Shown: positions 37,562 through 47,298 of the stretch, piece by piece
Position numbering within the stretch: position 1 is the first letter of the stretch
Layout of the letters: each line of letters opens with the position of its first letter
Source of the DNA: JBKPNJ01 sp963695705
Lineage (GTDB): Bacteria; Actinomycetota; Actinomycetes; Propionibacteriales; Nocardioidaceae
Reading direction: 5' to 3'
DNA length: 64,000 bases
NCBI GenBank assembly: GCA_963695705.1
Contig: CAVOHB010000009.1
Span: 186,001-250,000 of the forward strand
Translations under genes and position numbers: made by a program
The notes under the pieces: generated by a model
Seen by the model: only the letters and a program-made list of their open reading frames with translations
Databases searched by the model: none
What the model was told of the DNA's origin: nothing

Positions 37562-37680
37562 GGGTGTGTCGACGGCAACTGAAAACTGAACAGGGCGCGG
37601 CAAGGCCGACAATCAGTCTTCGGCTGCCGATGACAGGGGTGTGCCGAAACGTGGGAGAGGCCGCGTCGATGACTTGAGTC

Positions 37681-37699
37681 GTGCATCACTTATGCATCA
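37681..37699 (+). repeat. Arm-type repeat, right island end
   Basis: GTGCATCA-CTT-ATGCATCA, followed by AAAA, matches 8456-8474 in the same orientation. It is 128 bases before the tRNA-derived repeat. Confidence 0.55.
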
Positions 37700-37827
37700 A
37701 AAACCTCGACGAAAGTCGTCGCGATCAGGCAACCAAGAGCAAGGCTTGGCGAAGCTCCCGTCGGCATCGTCGCAGGTCAGCACCGCGAGTGAGCAAACGC
37801 GAGCGTGAACGGTGGAGCGTGTAGCGA

Positions 37828-37868
37828 GGGTCAAGGGGTCGCAGGTTCAAATCCCTGTCAGCCCGACC
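37828..37868 (+). repeat. attR-like repeat (tRNA-Pro 3' half)
   Basis: Matches 8350-8389 with one extra C in the T-arm region. No 5' half of a tRNA precedes it, so it is not a second tRNA gene. Its last 14 bases are duplicated at 40940-40953 by the IS481 insertion. Confidence 0.75.
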
Positions 37869-37921
37869 TGTGATGTCTCAGGACATCGGAATAGTCCGTA
37901 CCTGCGTTTTGTAGGTTCGGG

Positions 37922-38512
37922 CTACTTCTTTGTGGTGGCTGGTCCAGGTGGTCGGCCGGTGGGTTGGTAGTCGCGTCGGGGGTCGATGACTAGTTCGCGG
38001 AGGAGTTCGCCGGTGGCGGCGTTGACGACTCTGACGTTGAGGTCGTTGACGAGCAGGATGACGCAGGTTCCGGCGTAGGTTCGGCCGACGCCGATGTGGC
38101 GCAGCCGGCCGGCGACGCGCAGGGTGACGGTGCCGGCTTTGCTGATCTTGTCGTGTCGGACCCGGTCGTGGGTGTCGCTGGTCCGGTCGGCGCCGGGGGT
38201 GGCCTTGGGGCGGGCGGTGTAGCTCGTGGCCGGTGTCGCGCGGTGGGGGAGGGATCGGTGCGGCCGGCGCTGGTTGTAGGTGTCGCGGAAGCGATCGAGG
38301 AGGGTCTGGAGTTCGGCGATGGTGGTCGGCTGGACGGGTTGGGCGCGCAGCCATTTCTTCATCGTCTGCTGGAACCGCTCGGCTTTGCCGCAGGTGGTGG
38401 GGTGGTTGGGGCGGGAGTTCTTCTGGACGATGTTCAGGCGGCGCAGCTCGTGCTCGAGGTGGTTGCGGCCGCCGGGGCCGCCGGCGAAGCGGACGGTGTA
38501 GACCATCCCGTT
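37922..38512 (-). pseudogene. IS481 transposase, C-terminal part
   Basis: Starts mid-domain at NGMVYTVRFAGGPGGRNHLE and continues HPTTCGKAERFQQTMKKWLR, TYNQRRPHRSLPHRATP, the rve integrase core end with the catalytic Glu (GKAERF) and a C-terminal tail. The missing N-terminal part ends at 40221, so the gene was cut exactly between ...TLTD and NGMVY. Confidence 0.88.
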
Positions 38513-38513
38513 G

Positions 38514-40220
38514 AGTTCCTAAGGGATGTCAAGCCGCTCCGGGTGGCCTAGCGTGGGTGGTGGACGGGCCGGTCGATGGAGCGCGTTGCGACTCCTTGCT
38601 TCGCCGGCCCGTCCCTGTGTGGTGGTGCGGGCGCGGCGGATGTCGGTCGGGGACGGTGTAGCGGTCGGCGATGATCGCGCGGGCTTGCGCGGTGGTGACC
38701 GGGCGTGCCGTCGACGTCGCGGAGCTGGTAGGGCGTCTGGTTGCTGCCAGCAGGCGACGATGCGGGTGAGCAGGGTGGTGGCGATGTGGCAGAGCGCGGA
38801 GTTGTGGTGCTTGCCGGCCTCGGTCATCAGCCGGTGGTATTTCGCGGCCAGGGTGGGGTCGAGGCGGCGGGCTTGGTTGGCGGCCATGAACAGGGCTTCG
38901 CGCAGCAGGGCGTCGCCGCGTTTGGTGGGTCCGCCGTGTCTGCCGGAGATGCCGGAGGAGTCGAGGGAGGGCACCAGGCCGCTGAAGGCGCGGACGGCGG
39001 CCAGGGAGTGGAAGCGGCTGGCGTCGCCGAGGCGGCCGAGGATGACGGCGCCGGTGATCGGCGCCGACGCCGGGGGCGGAGGTGATGATGCCGTGCGGGG
39101 TCGCGTTCGCGGACGAGCGACCGCGATCCGTTCGTCGAGCTCCTTGATCTCCTCGGTCAGCGCCAGGGCAAGTCGGGCCTCGACGGCGATGTCGTCGGCC
39201 AGGTCGGGGAACGCGAGCTCGTCGCCCCACAGCTGCGGCGGTGGCCGCGGCGGCGGCCAGGATGCGCGTCGGCCGTGGCTTCGCCCCAGGCACCGCGGGA
39301 GTGGCGGTGGAGGAACCGGGCCAGCCGGGCGCGGCCGAGCCGGCGGACGGTGTGCGGGTCGGCGTAGCCGGCGGCGAGGAACCGCAGCGGGGTCTTGTTG
39401 CCCAGGTCGCCGCCGAACGCGGCATGCCAGTCCGGGCCGAGGATCTCCAGCAGGGCGTCGAGGCGGGCCAGGCTGGTGGTGCGGCGCTTGACCAGGGTGG
39501 AGTGCAGCTTGGTCGCCCGGCGCAGCGGATCACCGGGCCCGAGGCCCCGCTCGGGGTGCAGGCCCTCGGGGTGCAGCATCGGCAGCCGGGCCAGCAGCAC
39601 CGAGTCGAGCCGGTCGCTCTTGGTGTGCTTGGCGTAGTAGGCGCGCAGGTCCGCCGACCGCTCCGCCGAGACCAGCACCACCGTCGCGCCGCGGCGGCGG
39701 AACCACGCCGCCAGCGGCACCCAGGCGTTGCGGGTCGGCTCCATCACGACCGTGACCTCGTCGGCCGCGTGCGCCGCGGGCAGCCGCGCCCACAGCCGGT
39801 CGAGGTCGGCGGCGGTGGTCCGGAACCGGTGCCCGGACCAGAGCACCTCGCCGCGTTCGTCGGCCAGGCTGGCCTGGTGCGGCGCACGGACCGCGATGTC
39901 GATTCCCATCCGAACGATCACTGTCGGACTCCTCTGCTCGTCGGTGATCGGACTGCCGGCAGCCGACTGCCGTGCGGAGGACGATCCGCACCAGACATTC
40001 GCTAACAGGGATCCGCACCAGGCTCGCGACGCGGTCACCGGGTTCCTAACAGGGCATCTCGACCTCCGGCAGTGGCCCCGCCCGCCAACATGATCAACAG
40101 GCAAGGAGTCGCGGAGCGCTCCAATCGGTCAAGCAACGATGACGGGCGGGTGCCGGACGACACCGATCCTCACCCGCCGGCCGACAGATCAGCTCGGATG
40201 CCGCGCCACCCAGATTGAAT
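38514..40220 (-). mobile_element. IS110-like element nested in the IS481 transposase
   Basis: Its limits are inferred from where the IS481 transposase reading breaks and resumes. Length about 1.7 kb, normal for IS110. No terminal repeats seen, as expected for the family. It is unrelated in detail to the IS110 at 18775-19857. Confidence 0.75.
38529..39909 (-). pseudogene. IS110-family transposase, frameshifted
   Basis: Begins at ATG 39909 with MGIDIAVRAPHQASLADERG; VVMEPTRNAWVPLAAWFRRR and AKHTKSDRLDSVLLARL are the DEDD blocks. After about 39240 the frame is lost. The C-terminal domain reappears in another frame as SLDSSGISGRHGGPTKRGDA, LLREALFMAANQARR and TEAGKHHNSALCHIAT. At least two frameshifts, so the element is probably inactive. 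Confidence 0.85.
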
Positions 40221-40845
40221 GTCGGTGAGGGTGGAGGCCGGATACCCGTGCTGGGCTGCGGCTTCGCGGAAGGTCGCCAGGACGATCTGAGCAGTCACCC
40301 GGGCGTGGGCCGACAGGTGCAGGGCGTAGCGGGAGTGGTCGTCGAGCCAGCTGAGGATCTCCACGTCCGCGCCGGGTCGGCCGTCGGGACGGGTGAGCCG
40401 GTAATGGGTGAAGTCGGACTGCCAGGTCTGGTTCGGCAGTTCGGCCTCGAACCGGATGTAGGACGACTTGGGCCGCTTCGATGGGTCCGGGGTGACCAGG
40501 CCATGGCGGAGGAGGATCCGGTTGATCGTGGCCCGCGACAGCACCGTGGCGTGATGATGCTGCAGATGCCAGCCGATGGTGTCCGCGCCGGAGTCCAGGC
40601 CGGCTTCGGTCAGCTGCTTGCGTAGCCGCAGCACCAGCTGGACCGTCACATCCGGTGTGAGGCGGGGGGGGGGGCTTCGGTGCCCGCGAGCGGGGCTCGA
40701 ACGCCTCCTCGCCCTCGGCCTGGTAGAGCTTCATCAGGCGGCTGATCCACCCTTGGGACACCCCGTAGGTGCGGGCCACCTCGGACTGGCTGGAACCGGC
40801 GAGCACGGCTGTGATGACCAGCCGCCGCTTGGAGGAGTTCGACAT
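40221..40845 (-). pseudogene. IS481 transposase, N-terminal part, frameshifted in a G run
   Basis: MSNSSKRRLVITAVLAGSSQ and VARTYGVSQGWISRLMKLYQ form the HTH. At the run of 11 G (40664-40674 on the plus strand) the frame must shift by one to continue LTPDVTVQLVLRLRKQL and then the rve core QTWQSDFTHYRL, EILSWLDDHSRYAL. With ten G the reading would be continuous. The gene then ends at the nested element after ASTLTD. Confidence 0.85.
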
Positions 40846-40869
40846 GGCCGAGCCTGTCGAGCCCCGACC

Positions 40870-40939
40870 ATTCCGATGACCTGCGACACGCTATTCCGAT
40901 GACCTGAGACACCCCATTCCGATGTCCTGAGCCAGCACA
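40870..40939. repeat. Three direct 23-base repeats at the IS481 right end
   Basis: Units start at 40870, 40893 and 40916, each beginning ATTCCGATG and continuing ACCTGCGACAC, ACCTGAGACAC and TCCTGAGCCAGC. The outermost unit is the terminal inverted repeat. They are probably transposase-binding sites. The left end has only one unit. Confidence 0.7.
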
Positions 40940-41090
40940 CTGTCAGCCCGACCAAAACCCTGTTTGACCTGCGGAAACGCACGTGCCCGATCTCGCGCCC
41001 GATTACGTCTCACAGATTTCTCACATACCGGTGCAGGCATCTCCCATGCCCGCAGTGCCCTTTCGCCCGGCGGCAGCCGCAAACATTCCC

Positions 41091-41522
41091 CTATTCGGTC
41101 GGCGGCACGATCAGGACCGGGCAGTGCGCGTGCCGGCTGACTTGGTCGCTCACCGAGCCCATCATCAGCCGGGTGAAACCGCCCGCGCCACGTCTGCCCA
41201 GGACGAGCAGGTCGGCGTCCTGGCTCGCCTTGATGAGCTCGTCGGCCGGCAGGCCGTGCACCGCGGTGACCGTGACCGAGGCCGGCTTGGAGTCCAGGCC
41301 GGGCAGCACCTCGTCGACCTCCGCCCGGGCCGCCTCCTCGGCCTTCTCGGTCAGGGAGGCGTCCTCCGCGTAATGGGAGACGGCGCCGTACACATTGCGC
41401 ACGGCCTGGTGGACGGTGAACACGGTGAGCCGGGTGCCGTGTGCCACCGCTTCGGCCGCGGCCACTTCCAGGGCCTTGCGGGAACAACCGGAGCCGTCAA
41501 CTCCAACAACGATGCCAGCCAT
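41091..41522 (-). CDS. Universal stress protein
   Basis: 143 residues, single domain. AGIVVGVDGSGCSRKALEVA starts it and LLVLGRRGAGGFTRLMMGSV with CPVLIVP ends it, so the ATP-binding loop is complete. It lies outside the island's tRNA-derived repeat, next to the IS481 element. AGGAGAAAAC precedes the ATG. Confidence 0.92.
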   Translation of the reverse strand: MAGIVVGVDGSGCSRKALEVAAAEAVAHGTRLTVFTVHQAVRNVYGAVSHYAEDASLTEKAEEAARAEVDEVLPGLDSKPASVTVTAVHGLPADELIKASQDADLLVLGRRGAGGFTRLMMGSVSDQVSRHAHCPVLIVPPTE

Positions 41523-41673
41523 GTTTTCTCCTTTGACGTAGTCAAACCGCTGCCCTGTACTCTGCCGATGATCTTAGGCTCACGAGGCTCCGCGCAACAG
41601 AGCCGCCGCCCACAGCAGGAGTTGACGAGGATCCAGCTGATCGGGGTCGCGTCGCAAGCGGTATCGAGGCAGC

Positions 41674-41925
41674 GTGGGGGCTGGGGCAGTCAGGGACTTC
41701 CGTGATGCGACGTCAGGGCGTGGAGACAAGGGCTTGTTGATCACGACTGGCACGTTTACCGACGACGCCAAGAGGGAAGCAGCCAGAGAAGGTGCGCTGG
41801 CCATCGACCTGATCGACGGCGACCGGCTCTGCGATCTACTGAGGCGCTATGACCTGGGCGTCCACACCGTCATCCGCGAGGTGCAGGACGTCACGGTCGA
41901 CCCGTCATTCTTCGTCGATCAGTAA
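41674..41925 (+). pseudogene. Mrr-type restriction endonuclease, C-terminal fragment
   Basis: 83 codons: AVRDFRDATSGRGDKGLLIT, TGTFTDDAKREAAREGA and IDLIDGDRLCDLLRRYDLGV match the end of Mrr_cat nucleases. The catalytic D-Q/E-x-K part upstream is missing, so it is a relic of a methyl-directed restriction gene. Confidence 0.8.
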
Positions 41926-42315
41926 CCGATGCGACGCCCTGGTCGCCTGCAGCCCGGCAGTCCACCGAGCCTCAGCTGGCTGACCCGTCATCGGAGTGGA
42001 GCACCTTGGACCCCCACCAACAGCGGGATGTCGATCGCTGAGGGACACGCCTTCGTCGCGAGCGTGGTTCGTGGCTGGATCGAGTGCCACCCCCGCTACG
42101 ACCGCGCCGACCGAGCAACATCACCCCGAGCGCTGACGCGTTGAGACCACCGCCGCATGGGATGCGTTCTCCGATAGCTCTTCCGGGCCGGGCCACAACG
42201 GGGATCAAGCGGCATAGGTACAGGGCAAGCACCCGGTTGTGGTTCGTAGCACGCGATCACGCTGCCGGGATCGTGGCTGGGTGATGTTGCCGCGTCCTGG
42301 GTCCATCATGTAGTT
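41926..42315. other. Intergenic, no gene supported
   Basis: Nothing recognisable; upstream region of the cyclase-ATPase gene. Confidence 0.4.
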
Positions 42316-44361
42316 ATGGTCGAGTTGCCGACCGGCACGGTGACGATGTTGTTCTCCGACATCGAAGGGTCCACCCTGCTGCTCAGCCGTCTAGGTCCTG
42401 CGTACGCCGAAGCGTTGGATGCCCAGCGCAAGGTGCTGAGAAACGCGTGGGGGACCCATGGTGGTACGGAGATGGGCACCGAAGGGGACAGCTTCTTCGT
42501 GGTGTTCTCGACCGCCCCGGACGCGGTCGCCGCAGCAGCGCAGGCGCAGCAGGAGCTGGCTGCGTTCGACTGGCCCGGTAGAGAGCCGATCCGCGTGCGG
42601 ATGGGGATCCACACCGGATCTCCTACCGTGCATGACGGTGGCTATGCGGGGATGGATGTGCACCGGGCCGCCCGGATCGCCGGTTCAGCTCACGGCGGCC
42701 AGGTGGTGATGTCCTCAGCGACGGTGGAGCTGGTGAGCGGGACGTTGCACACCGGCGTGGGGATGCATGACCTGGGATCGCACCAGCTCAAGGACATCCC
42801 GGCACCCGAGCATCTGTACCAGCTCACCGTCGACGGGTTGAAGGCCGACTTTCCACCGCTTAGGACGCTGGGGGCGGCCTCGAGCCTGCCGATGCCCACG
42901 ACACCGCTGGTGGGCCGTGATGGTGAGCTCGCAGAGTTGACGGCGCTGCTGAGGTCGGCTGGAGCGCGGCTGAGTGACACTGACCGGGCCTGGGGGTTCT
43001 GGGAAGACGAGGCTGGCCGTCGGGTTGGCGCGCCGGTTGACAGAGGTATTCCCGGACGGAGTTTTCTTCGTGCCGCTGGCCTCGGTTACCGGCGCGGAGG
43101 TGATGTGGACCAACCTCGCGGACGTGATCGATGTCCCACCCGGTGCGCGTACCCCACCGGGATTTCTCAAGCATGTCGCGCAGTCCCACGCCCTGTTCGT
43201 GCTGGACAACCTCGAACAGGTGCTGGGCGCGGACAAGGTCGTGTCGGAGTTGTCGACGGCTGCCTCTCGTGTGGTGGTGATAGCGACGTCTCGACGTCCC
43301 CTCCATATCGCCGCGGTGAACACGAGCACCCGGTCCCGCCACTGGAACTGCCGGACCAGGCGAAGCTGGAGTCGGCAGATCGATCGGGTGCGGTACAGAT
43401 GTTCGTTCAGCACGCACGAATGGTGCGCCCCAGCTTCGGCTTGACCCCGGCCAACACCGCTGACGTGATCGAGGTGTGCCGTCGGTTGGATGGGCTGCCG
43501 TTGGCGATCGAGCTGGCCGCCGCCCGATCGAAGATGCTCAGTCCCGCTGCGTTGGTGACACGTCTCGACAAGGCGCTGGAGTTCAAGGACACCGGCGTGG
43601 ACCCGGCCAACACGCCAACAAACGCTGAGAGAGACCATCGCCTGGTCTCATGCTCTGCTCACCACCGAACAGCAAGCTTTCTTCCGTCGTCTGGGTGTCT
43701 TCGCCGGGGGCGCGGACCTGGATGCGATCGCCGCCGTAACCCGCGACACCCCGAACGCCTGCGACCCGCTCGACCTCGCCGCTGACCTGGTCGACGTCAA
43801 CCTGGCCACCGTGACCGACGGGCTGGGCGGTGAACCGCGTGTCGGGATGCTGGAGACGATCCGGGCCTATGCCCGCGATCAGCTCAGGATGGCTGGGGAG
43901 CTGGATGACGTTCGACGCAACACGCCTGCACTACCTCGCCGTGACCGAGCGGCTTCGCATTCTCTCGGATGGTAGGACCGACCAGGTGGTGGAAGCGGAT
44001 CGCAATGTCGAGTTTGAGATCGACAACGTCCGTGAGGCATTGAGCTGGGCCGTGCAGCCCGGTGGACCGGGCTCTGCGTCGCCCGAATACAAGAGGGTTG
44101 GGCTGCGACTGTGCGCGGCCATGATCAACATGTGGGCCAATCGCGGATCCTTCACCGAGGCGCTGCACTGGTACCGACAGGCCATCAGCCGGGCGGGCGA
44201 TGATGACAGCCCCGAGCTGGGCCGCGGTCTCACCGGGCTGTCGGACCTGTTGACGAACCTCGGGGACTATTCCGGAGCCCTCGATGCTGCTATGCGAAGC
44301 GTGGCGATGTGGCGTCGGCTCGGGGATAAGGCAAGACTCACTGAGGCACTCTGGCGGTTGC
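42316..44361 (+). pseudogene. Class III adenylate cyclase / NB-ARC ATPase / TPR regulator, multiply frameshifted
   Basis: The N-terminal cyclase domain is intact: TVTMLFSDIEGSTLLLSRLG with the metal Asp, GTEGDSFFVVF, VRMGIHTGSPTVHDGGYAGM. Then MPTTPLVGRDGELAELTALL starts the ATPase, whose P-loop LTGPGGSGKTRLAVGL is already in another frame (about 42970). Later segments alternate frames: FVLDNLEQVLG, LDGLPLAIELAAARSKM, AFFRRLGVFAGGADL, MLETIRAYARDQLR, FTEALHWYRQAI. At least four shifts. The 3' end runs into an integrase tail at about 44360. Confidence 0.85.
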
Positions 44362-44457
44362 ACGTCGACGGGTATCACCGCCGACGTCTACCAGCACGTC
44401 ACGCCGCGGCTGCGACGTGAGGCCGCCGACCGGCTCGAAGCGGTGCTGGGCGACTGA
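44362..44457 (+). pseudogene. Tyrosine recombinase C-terminal tail
   Basis: STGITADVYQHVTPRLRREA followed by ADRLEAVLGD and a stop is the end of a phage-type integrase, with the nucleophile Tyr in DVYQHV. It is joined directly to the broken cyclase-ATPase gene, so a deletion has fused two unrelated genes. Confidence 0.75.
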
Positions 44458-44478
44458 CGTGGTTAGCGCAGTGAGACG

Positions 44479-45051
44479 TCAGCGACCCTCGTGCTCGTGA
44501 CGCCGTAAGTCCAGCCACGGCAGTCCGAACCACAAGAAGATGAGCGCTAGGCCGAGCGCGGCAGCCAGGAAGCTCGCACCAACTCCCATGATGAGGCTCA
44601 CCGCGAGCTGGACGGCGCCAACCATGGCCAGGAGGACCAGGACGAGCCCGGTGATCACCAGCCGATGCGCAGTCAGGACGACGTGATGCTTGAGCCGCCG
44701 TCGGAAGACAAGACGGTGATACATCACCGGTGCTAACAGCACACCGGCCGCCGCAGCACTGAGAGTGAGCGTGACGACGTAAACGGCCTGCTGAGCGGCG
44801 TCCAGCGCGTCAAAGCGCTGGGTGAAGGCAAGGCCGAGCAGGAAGGCGAAGAGAATCTGGACGCCGGTCTGCGTTACCCGCACCTCCTGGAGCAACTCGA
44901 CATAGTTACGGTCAAACTGCTGAGTCGCGGTCTCACCCCGGACCTGCTGGTTCCACTCTTGGTGCGCTGTCTCAGCCCCAACGCCTGGCCCGCAGGTCGG
45001 GCAACTCGCCTGCCCAACCTCTCGACCTTCAGAAACAACACCCGTACCCAT
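44479..45051 (-). CDS. DUF6328-like membrane protein
   Basis: 190 residues from ATG 45051; the frame is open to 45093. After a polar N-terminus, DRNYVELLQEVRVTQTGVQI and LFAFLLGLAFTQRF are the family signature, followed by three further helices (VVTLTLSAAAAGVLLAPVMY, LVITGLVLVLLAMVGAVQLA, FLAAALGLALIFLWFGLPW). Function unknown. Complete, although it lies between broken genes. Confidence 0.85.
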   Translation of the reverse strand: MGTGVVSEGREVGQASCPTCGPGVGAETAHQEWNQQVRGETATQQFDRNYVELLQEVRVTQTGVQILFAFLLGLAFTQRFDALDAAQQAVYVVTLTLSAAAAGVLLAPVMYHRLVFRRRLKHHVVLTAHRLVITGLVLVLLAMVGAVQLAVSLIMGVGASFLAAALGLALIFLWFGLPWLDLRRHEHEGR

Positions 45052-45733
45052 ACCGGAAGCCGTACCCCCTCGACGGCCGTCCATGCGGCACAACAGCGGT
45101 GAATATGCCCGCGTGACCGCGCAGCGTGTAAGGGGATTTGTCCCGCTTCAACCGGTGCAGCGCCGTTGACAAGGGTGGCCCATGACCGCTTCGTGGGCCG
45201 AAGGACCTACAGCTCGGGAGACGGTGGCGCGACGCGACTCGCCCTGGAAGATTCTGGAGGATCAGTCGACGGCGCGATCAGCGCGCTTGGGAGTCAACAC
45301 TGAGTGGTTTCATGAATCCGCTAAGGGATTATCGGCCCTTGCGGGGTCGATGCGTTCGGTGACCCTCTCGTCTGCATCCGCATCCTCGGGAAGGTCGTCA
45401 GTATTCCGCAGATGCTGGCGGTTCGCGCGCAGGGGCTGCGTCATAGTGGGCGATATGACGCGGTGGGTGTCGGGGCGGCAGAACGCGAAGTGGCCGCTGC
45501 CCCACTCGGCATTGGATGCAGAGCGTATGCATGCTCCGCCCGATCAGGTTTTTGGGCTTGACAGTGTCGACCTGGGCGGGATGCTGGTCCTCGACGTAGG
45601 GAGGCATACGGCGATTGCCGAATGGATGACTGCCGCCACCACTGCCAACCGGCGATGCGCCATGACCCCCCCATTGGCTCGCGGTGCTTTCACCGACCAA
45701 CGCGCGTACGCTCACCGTGACCAAGGGACCAAT
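45052..45733. other. Non-coding or decayed stretch with dispersed repeat
   Basis: Holds repeat copy B (45452-45587). A plus frame is open across it and joins the MEDS-LuxR gene, but the family start is at 45734, so the upstream part is not taken as coding. Confidence 0.4.
45452..45587. repeat. Dispersed repeat, copy B
   Basis: Matches 37428-37561. In this copy ATG 45455 opens a frame reading NAKWPLPHSALDAERMHAPP and continuing coherently for about 60 codons, whereas copy A shifts frame, so the repeat may be the 5' end of a once-coding mobile sequence. Confidence 0.7.
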
Positions 45734-46603
45734 ATGAGTGTCGTCGACATCGGGATCCCGGGCGTGGATCAGATCTCGCCAGGAACGCACCTCTGTGCTC
45801 TCTACTCAGGCTCGGCAGAGCGGGACGACCTCCTGTTCCCCTTCCTTCGCGAGGGCCTCCGTGGCGGGGACACCTGCCTGCGCTACATCGGCGGTCTCGA
45901 GCCCGGCGCTGTGCGTGCCCAGGTGGTCGGCGAGGCCGGCGTCGCGGACCCGCCGACGGATCGGTTCGACGTCCGCCCGGCGTCGGAGGTCTACCTGCAA
46001 TCCGGAAAGTTCTCGGTCGAGCACATGACCGCGGTGCTCTCGGACAACCTCGAAGAGGTGGTCGCGGGGGGCTCCGGACTACTGCGGGCAACCGGGGAGC
46101 TGCCGTGGCCCGGGGTGCTGTTGCAGCCTCATGGGGCCGATGACTTCTTCGTGTACGAGGCGGCGCTCAACGACATTGTGGCCCAGAAACCAGCGGTCTT
46201 CATGTGCATGTACGACCTGCAGCGTTTCGGGCTCGACATGCTCGTTGCCGTGCTCAAGACCCACCCCGTCGTGCTCCTGGACCAGACGGTTCTCGACAAC
46301 CCGCACTTCGCGACCCGGACTGAGGACGACGCAGGGGTGGGAGACCCCACGGACAGACGTCCCCTCGGCGCCGCACCCGCGGGCGCGCGCGAGCCAGACC
46401 CGTGGGCCTCGCTCACCGCGAGCGAGCTGCGGATCGCCGGGTTCGTCGCCAAGGGGTTGATCAACAAGGACATCGCCCAGCAGCTGTTCGTGTCCCCACA
46501 CACCGTCGATGCGCACCTGAAGCACATCTACACGAAGCTCGGCATCCACTCTCGAGTCGAACTGACCGTGCTCGCCATGCAACACCGGACACCGCTCGTC
46601 TGA
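45734..46603 (+). CDS. MEDS-domain LuxR-family regulator
   Basis: 289 residues from ATG 45734, preceded by AAGGGA. The MEDS sensory domain (ISPGTHLCALYSGSAERDDL, FLREGLRGGDTCLRYI, FMCMYDLQRFG) is known from DcmR-type regulators of C1 metabolism and from anti-sigma systems. The C-terminal LuxR HTH is LTASELRIAGFVAKGLINKD with LFVSPHTVDAHLKHIYTKLG. It may regulate neighbours, but the ligand is unknown. Confidence 0.9.
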   Translation: MSVVDIGIPGVDQISPGTHLCALYSGSAERDDLLFPFLREGLRGGDTCLRYIGGLEPGAVRAQVVGEAGVADPPTDRFDVRPASEVYLQSGKFSVEHMTAVLSDNLEEVVAGGSGLLRATGELPWPGVLLQPHGADDFFVYEAALNDIVAQKPAVFMCMYDLQRFGLDMLVAVLKTHPVVLLDQTVLDNPHFATRTEDDAGVGDPTDRRPLGAAPAGAREPDPWASLTASELRIAGFVAKGLINKDIAQQLFVSPHTVDAHLKHIYTKLGIHSRVELTVLAMQHRTPLV

Positions 46604-47298
46604 GATCGACGCTTCTCGACAATGTCAGGCGCGCTGGTCCCCGCCGCTGAGGATGGCGGACACCGAGTCGAGCGCGAGTCGGAGCCGCTCGCCGGCCCGG
46701 AGCACGCAGGCGAACGGCTTACGGGCCTCATCGGTCAGCACGAGACCGAGATCCTGGAGGAGCTCGGCGTGAACGAGGAGTGACAGGAGGGGGTGGCGCA
46801 ACTCATGCTGAAGTGCGTGCTCAGGCGACGCAGCAATTCGCCCCGAAGTCGTGCCGAGAGCGTCGGACGCAACTATCCGCCTCCACCACGCTCGACTTGT
46901 GTCGGGGAAGCCGTCCAGCAGTGGCGGGTCTCGAGCGGCCTCCATACTGTGGATCTACCGCGAAGTGGCAGGCGCAGAGGCGGCGGAGCGCGAGCCGGCC
47001 CCAGGGCCCGACGAGGTGTTCAAGTGCTCCGCCGAGTGCCATGACCTGAGCGCCCGAGGGCGTCCTCGAAGTGATCGCTGGTCCGGCCGACGCGACGAGC
47101 TCGCTCGGCAAGACGCGTGCAGACCGCTCTGGCAATGCAACACCACGTCCCGTGGCGTGGCCAAGCCGATCCAAAACTTCAAGAACACCCGTCTACGGGA
47201 TGCGGGTGACCTGCGCGCCTGAGAAGCATAGCTGGGGATAAGTGCTCGGGGGTGGTCTCTCAGTCGCGGCCGACCGGCCGCAGCGCTGCCCCCAATAG
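46604..47298. other. Degraded stretch, possible HisKA remnant
   Basis: On the minus strand 46625-46800, HELRHPLLSLLVHAELLQDL resembles a histidine-kinase HisKA box, but the ATPase part is missing. The rest shows no recognisable gene. Confidence 0.35.

Larger units (their letters stand above)
37869..40939 (-). mobile_element. IS481-like element, split by an IS110-like element
   Basis: Terminal inverted repeats begin TGTGATGTCTCAGGACATCG (left) and, read inwards from the right end, TGTGCTGGCTCAGGACATCG. The flanking 14-base direct repeat CTGTCAGCCCGACC (37855-37868, 40940-40953) is the target duplication. Without the nested element it would be about 1.36 kb. The transposase is in two parts on the minus strand. 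Confidence 0.88.

Noticed and set aside
37828..37868. A second tRNA gene at the right island end
   Set aside because: Only the 3' half is present and the T arm has an extra base; it is an att remnant.
8391..37868. CRISPR array or prophage in the island
   Set aside because: No regularly spaced repeats and no structural phage genes seen.
45182..45733. N-terminal extension of the MEDS-LuxR protein
   Set aside because: The upstream frame overlaps the dispersed repeat and has no family similarity; ATG 45734 has a ribosome site.
46821..47174. Minus-strand ORF between the MEDS-LuxR and FMN reductase genes
   Set aside because: No recognisable motif; only the short HisKA-like box nearby is worth noting.
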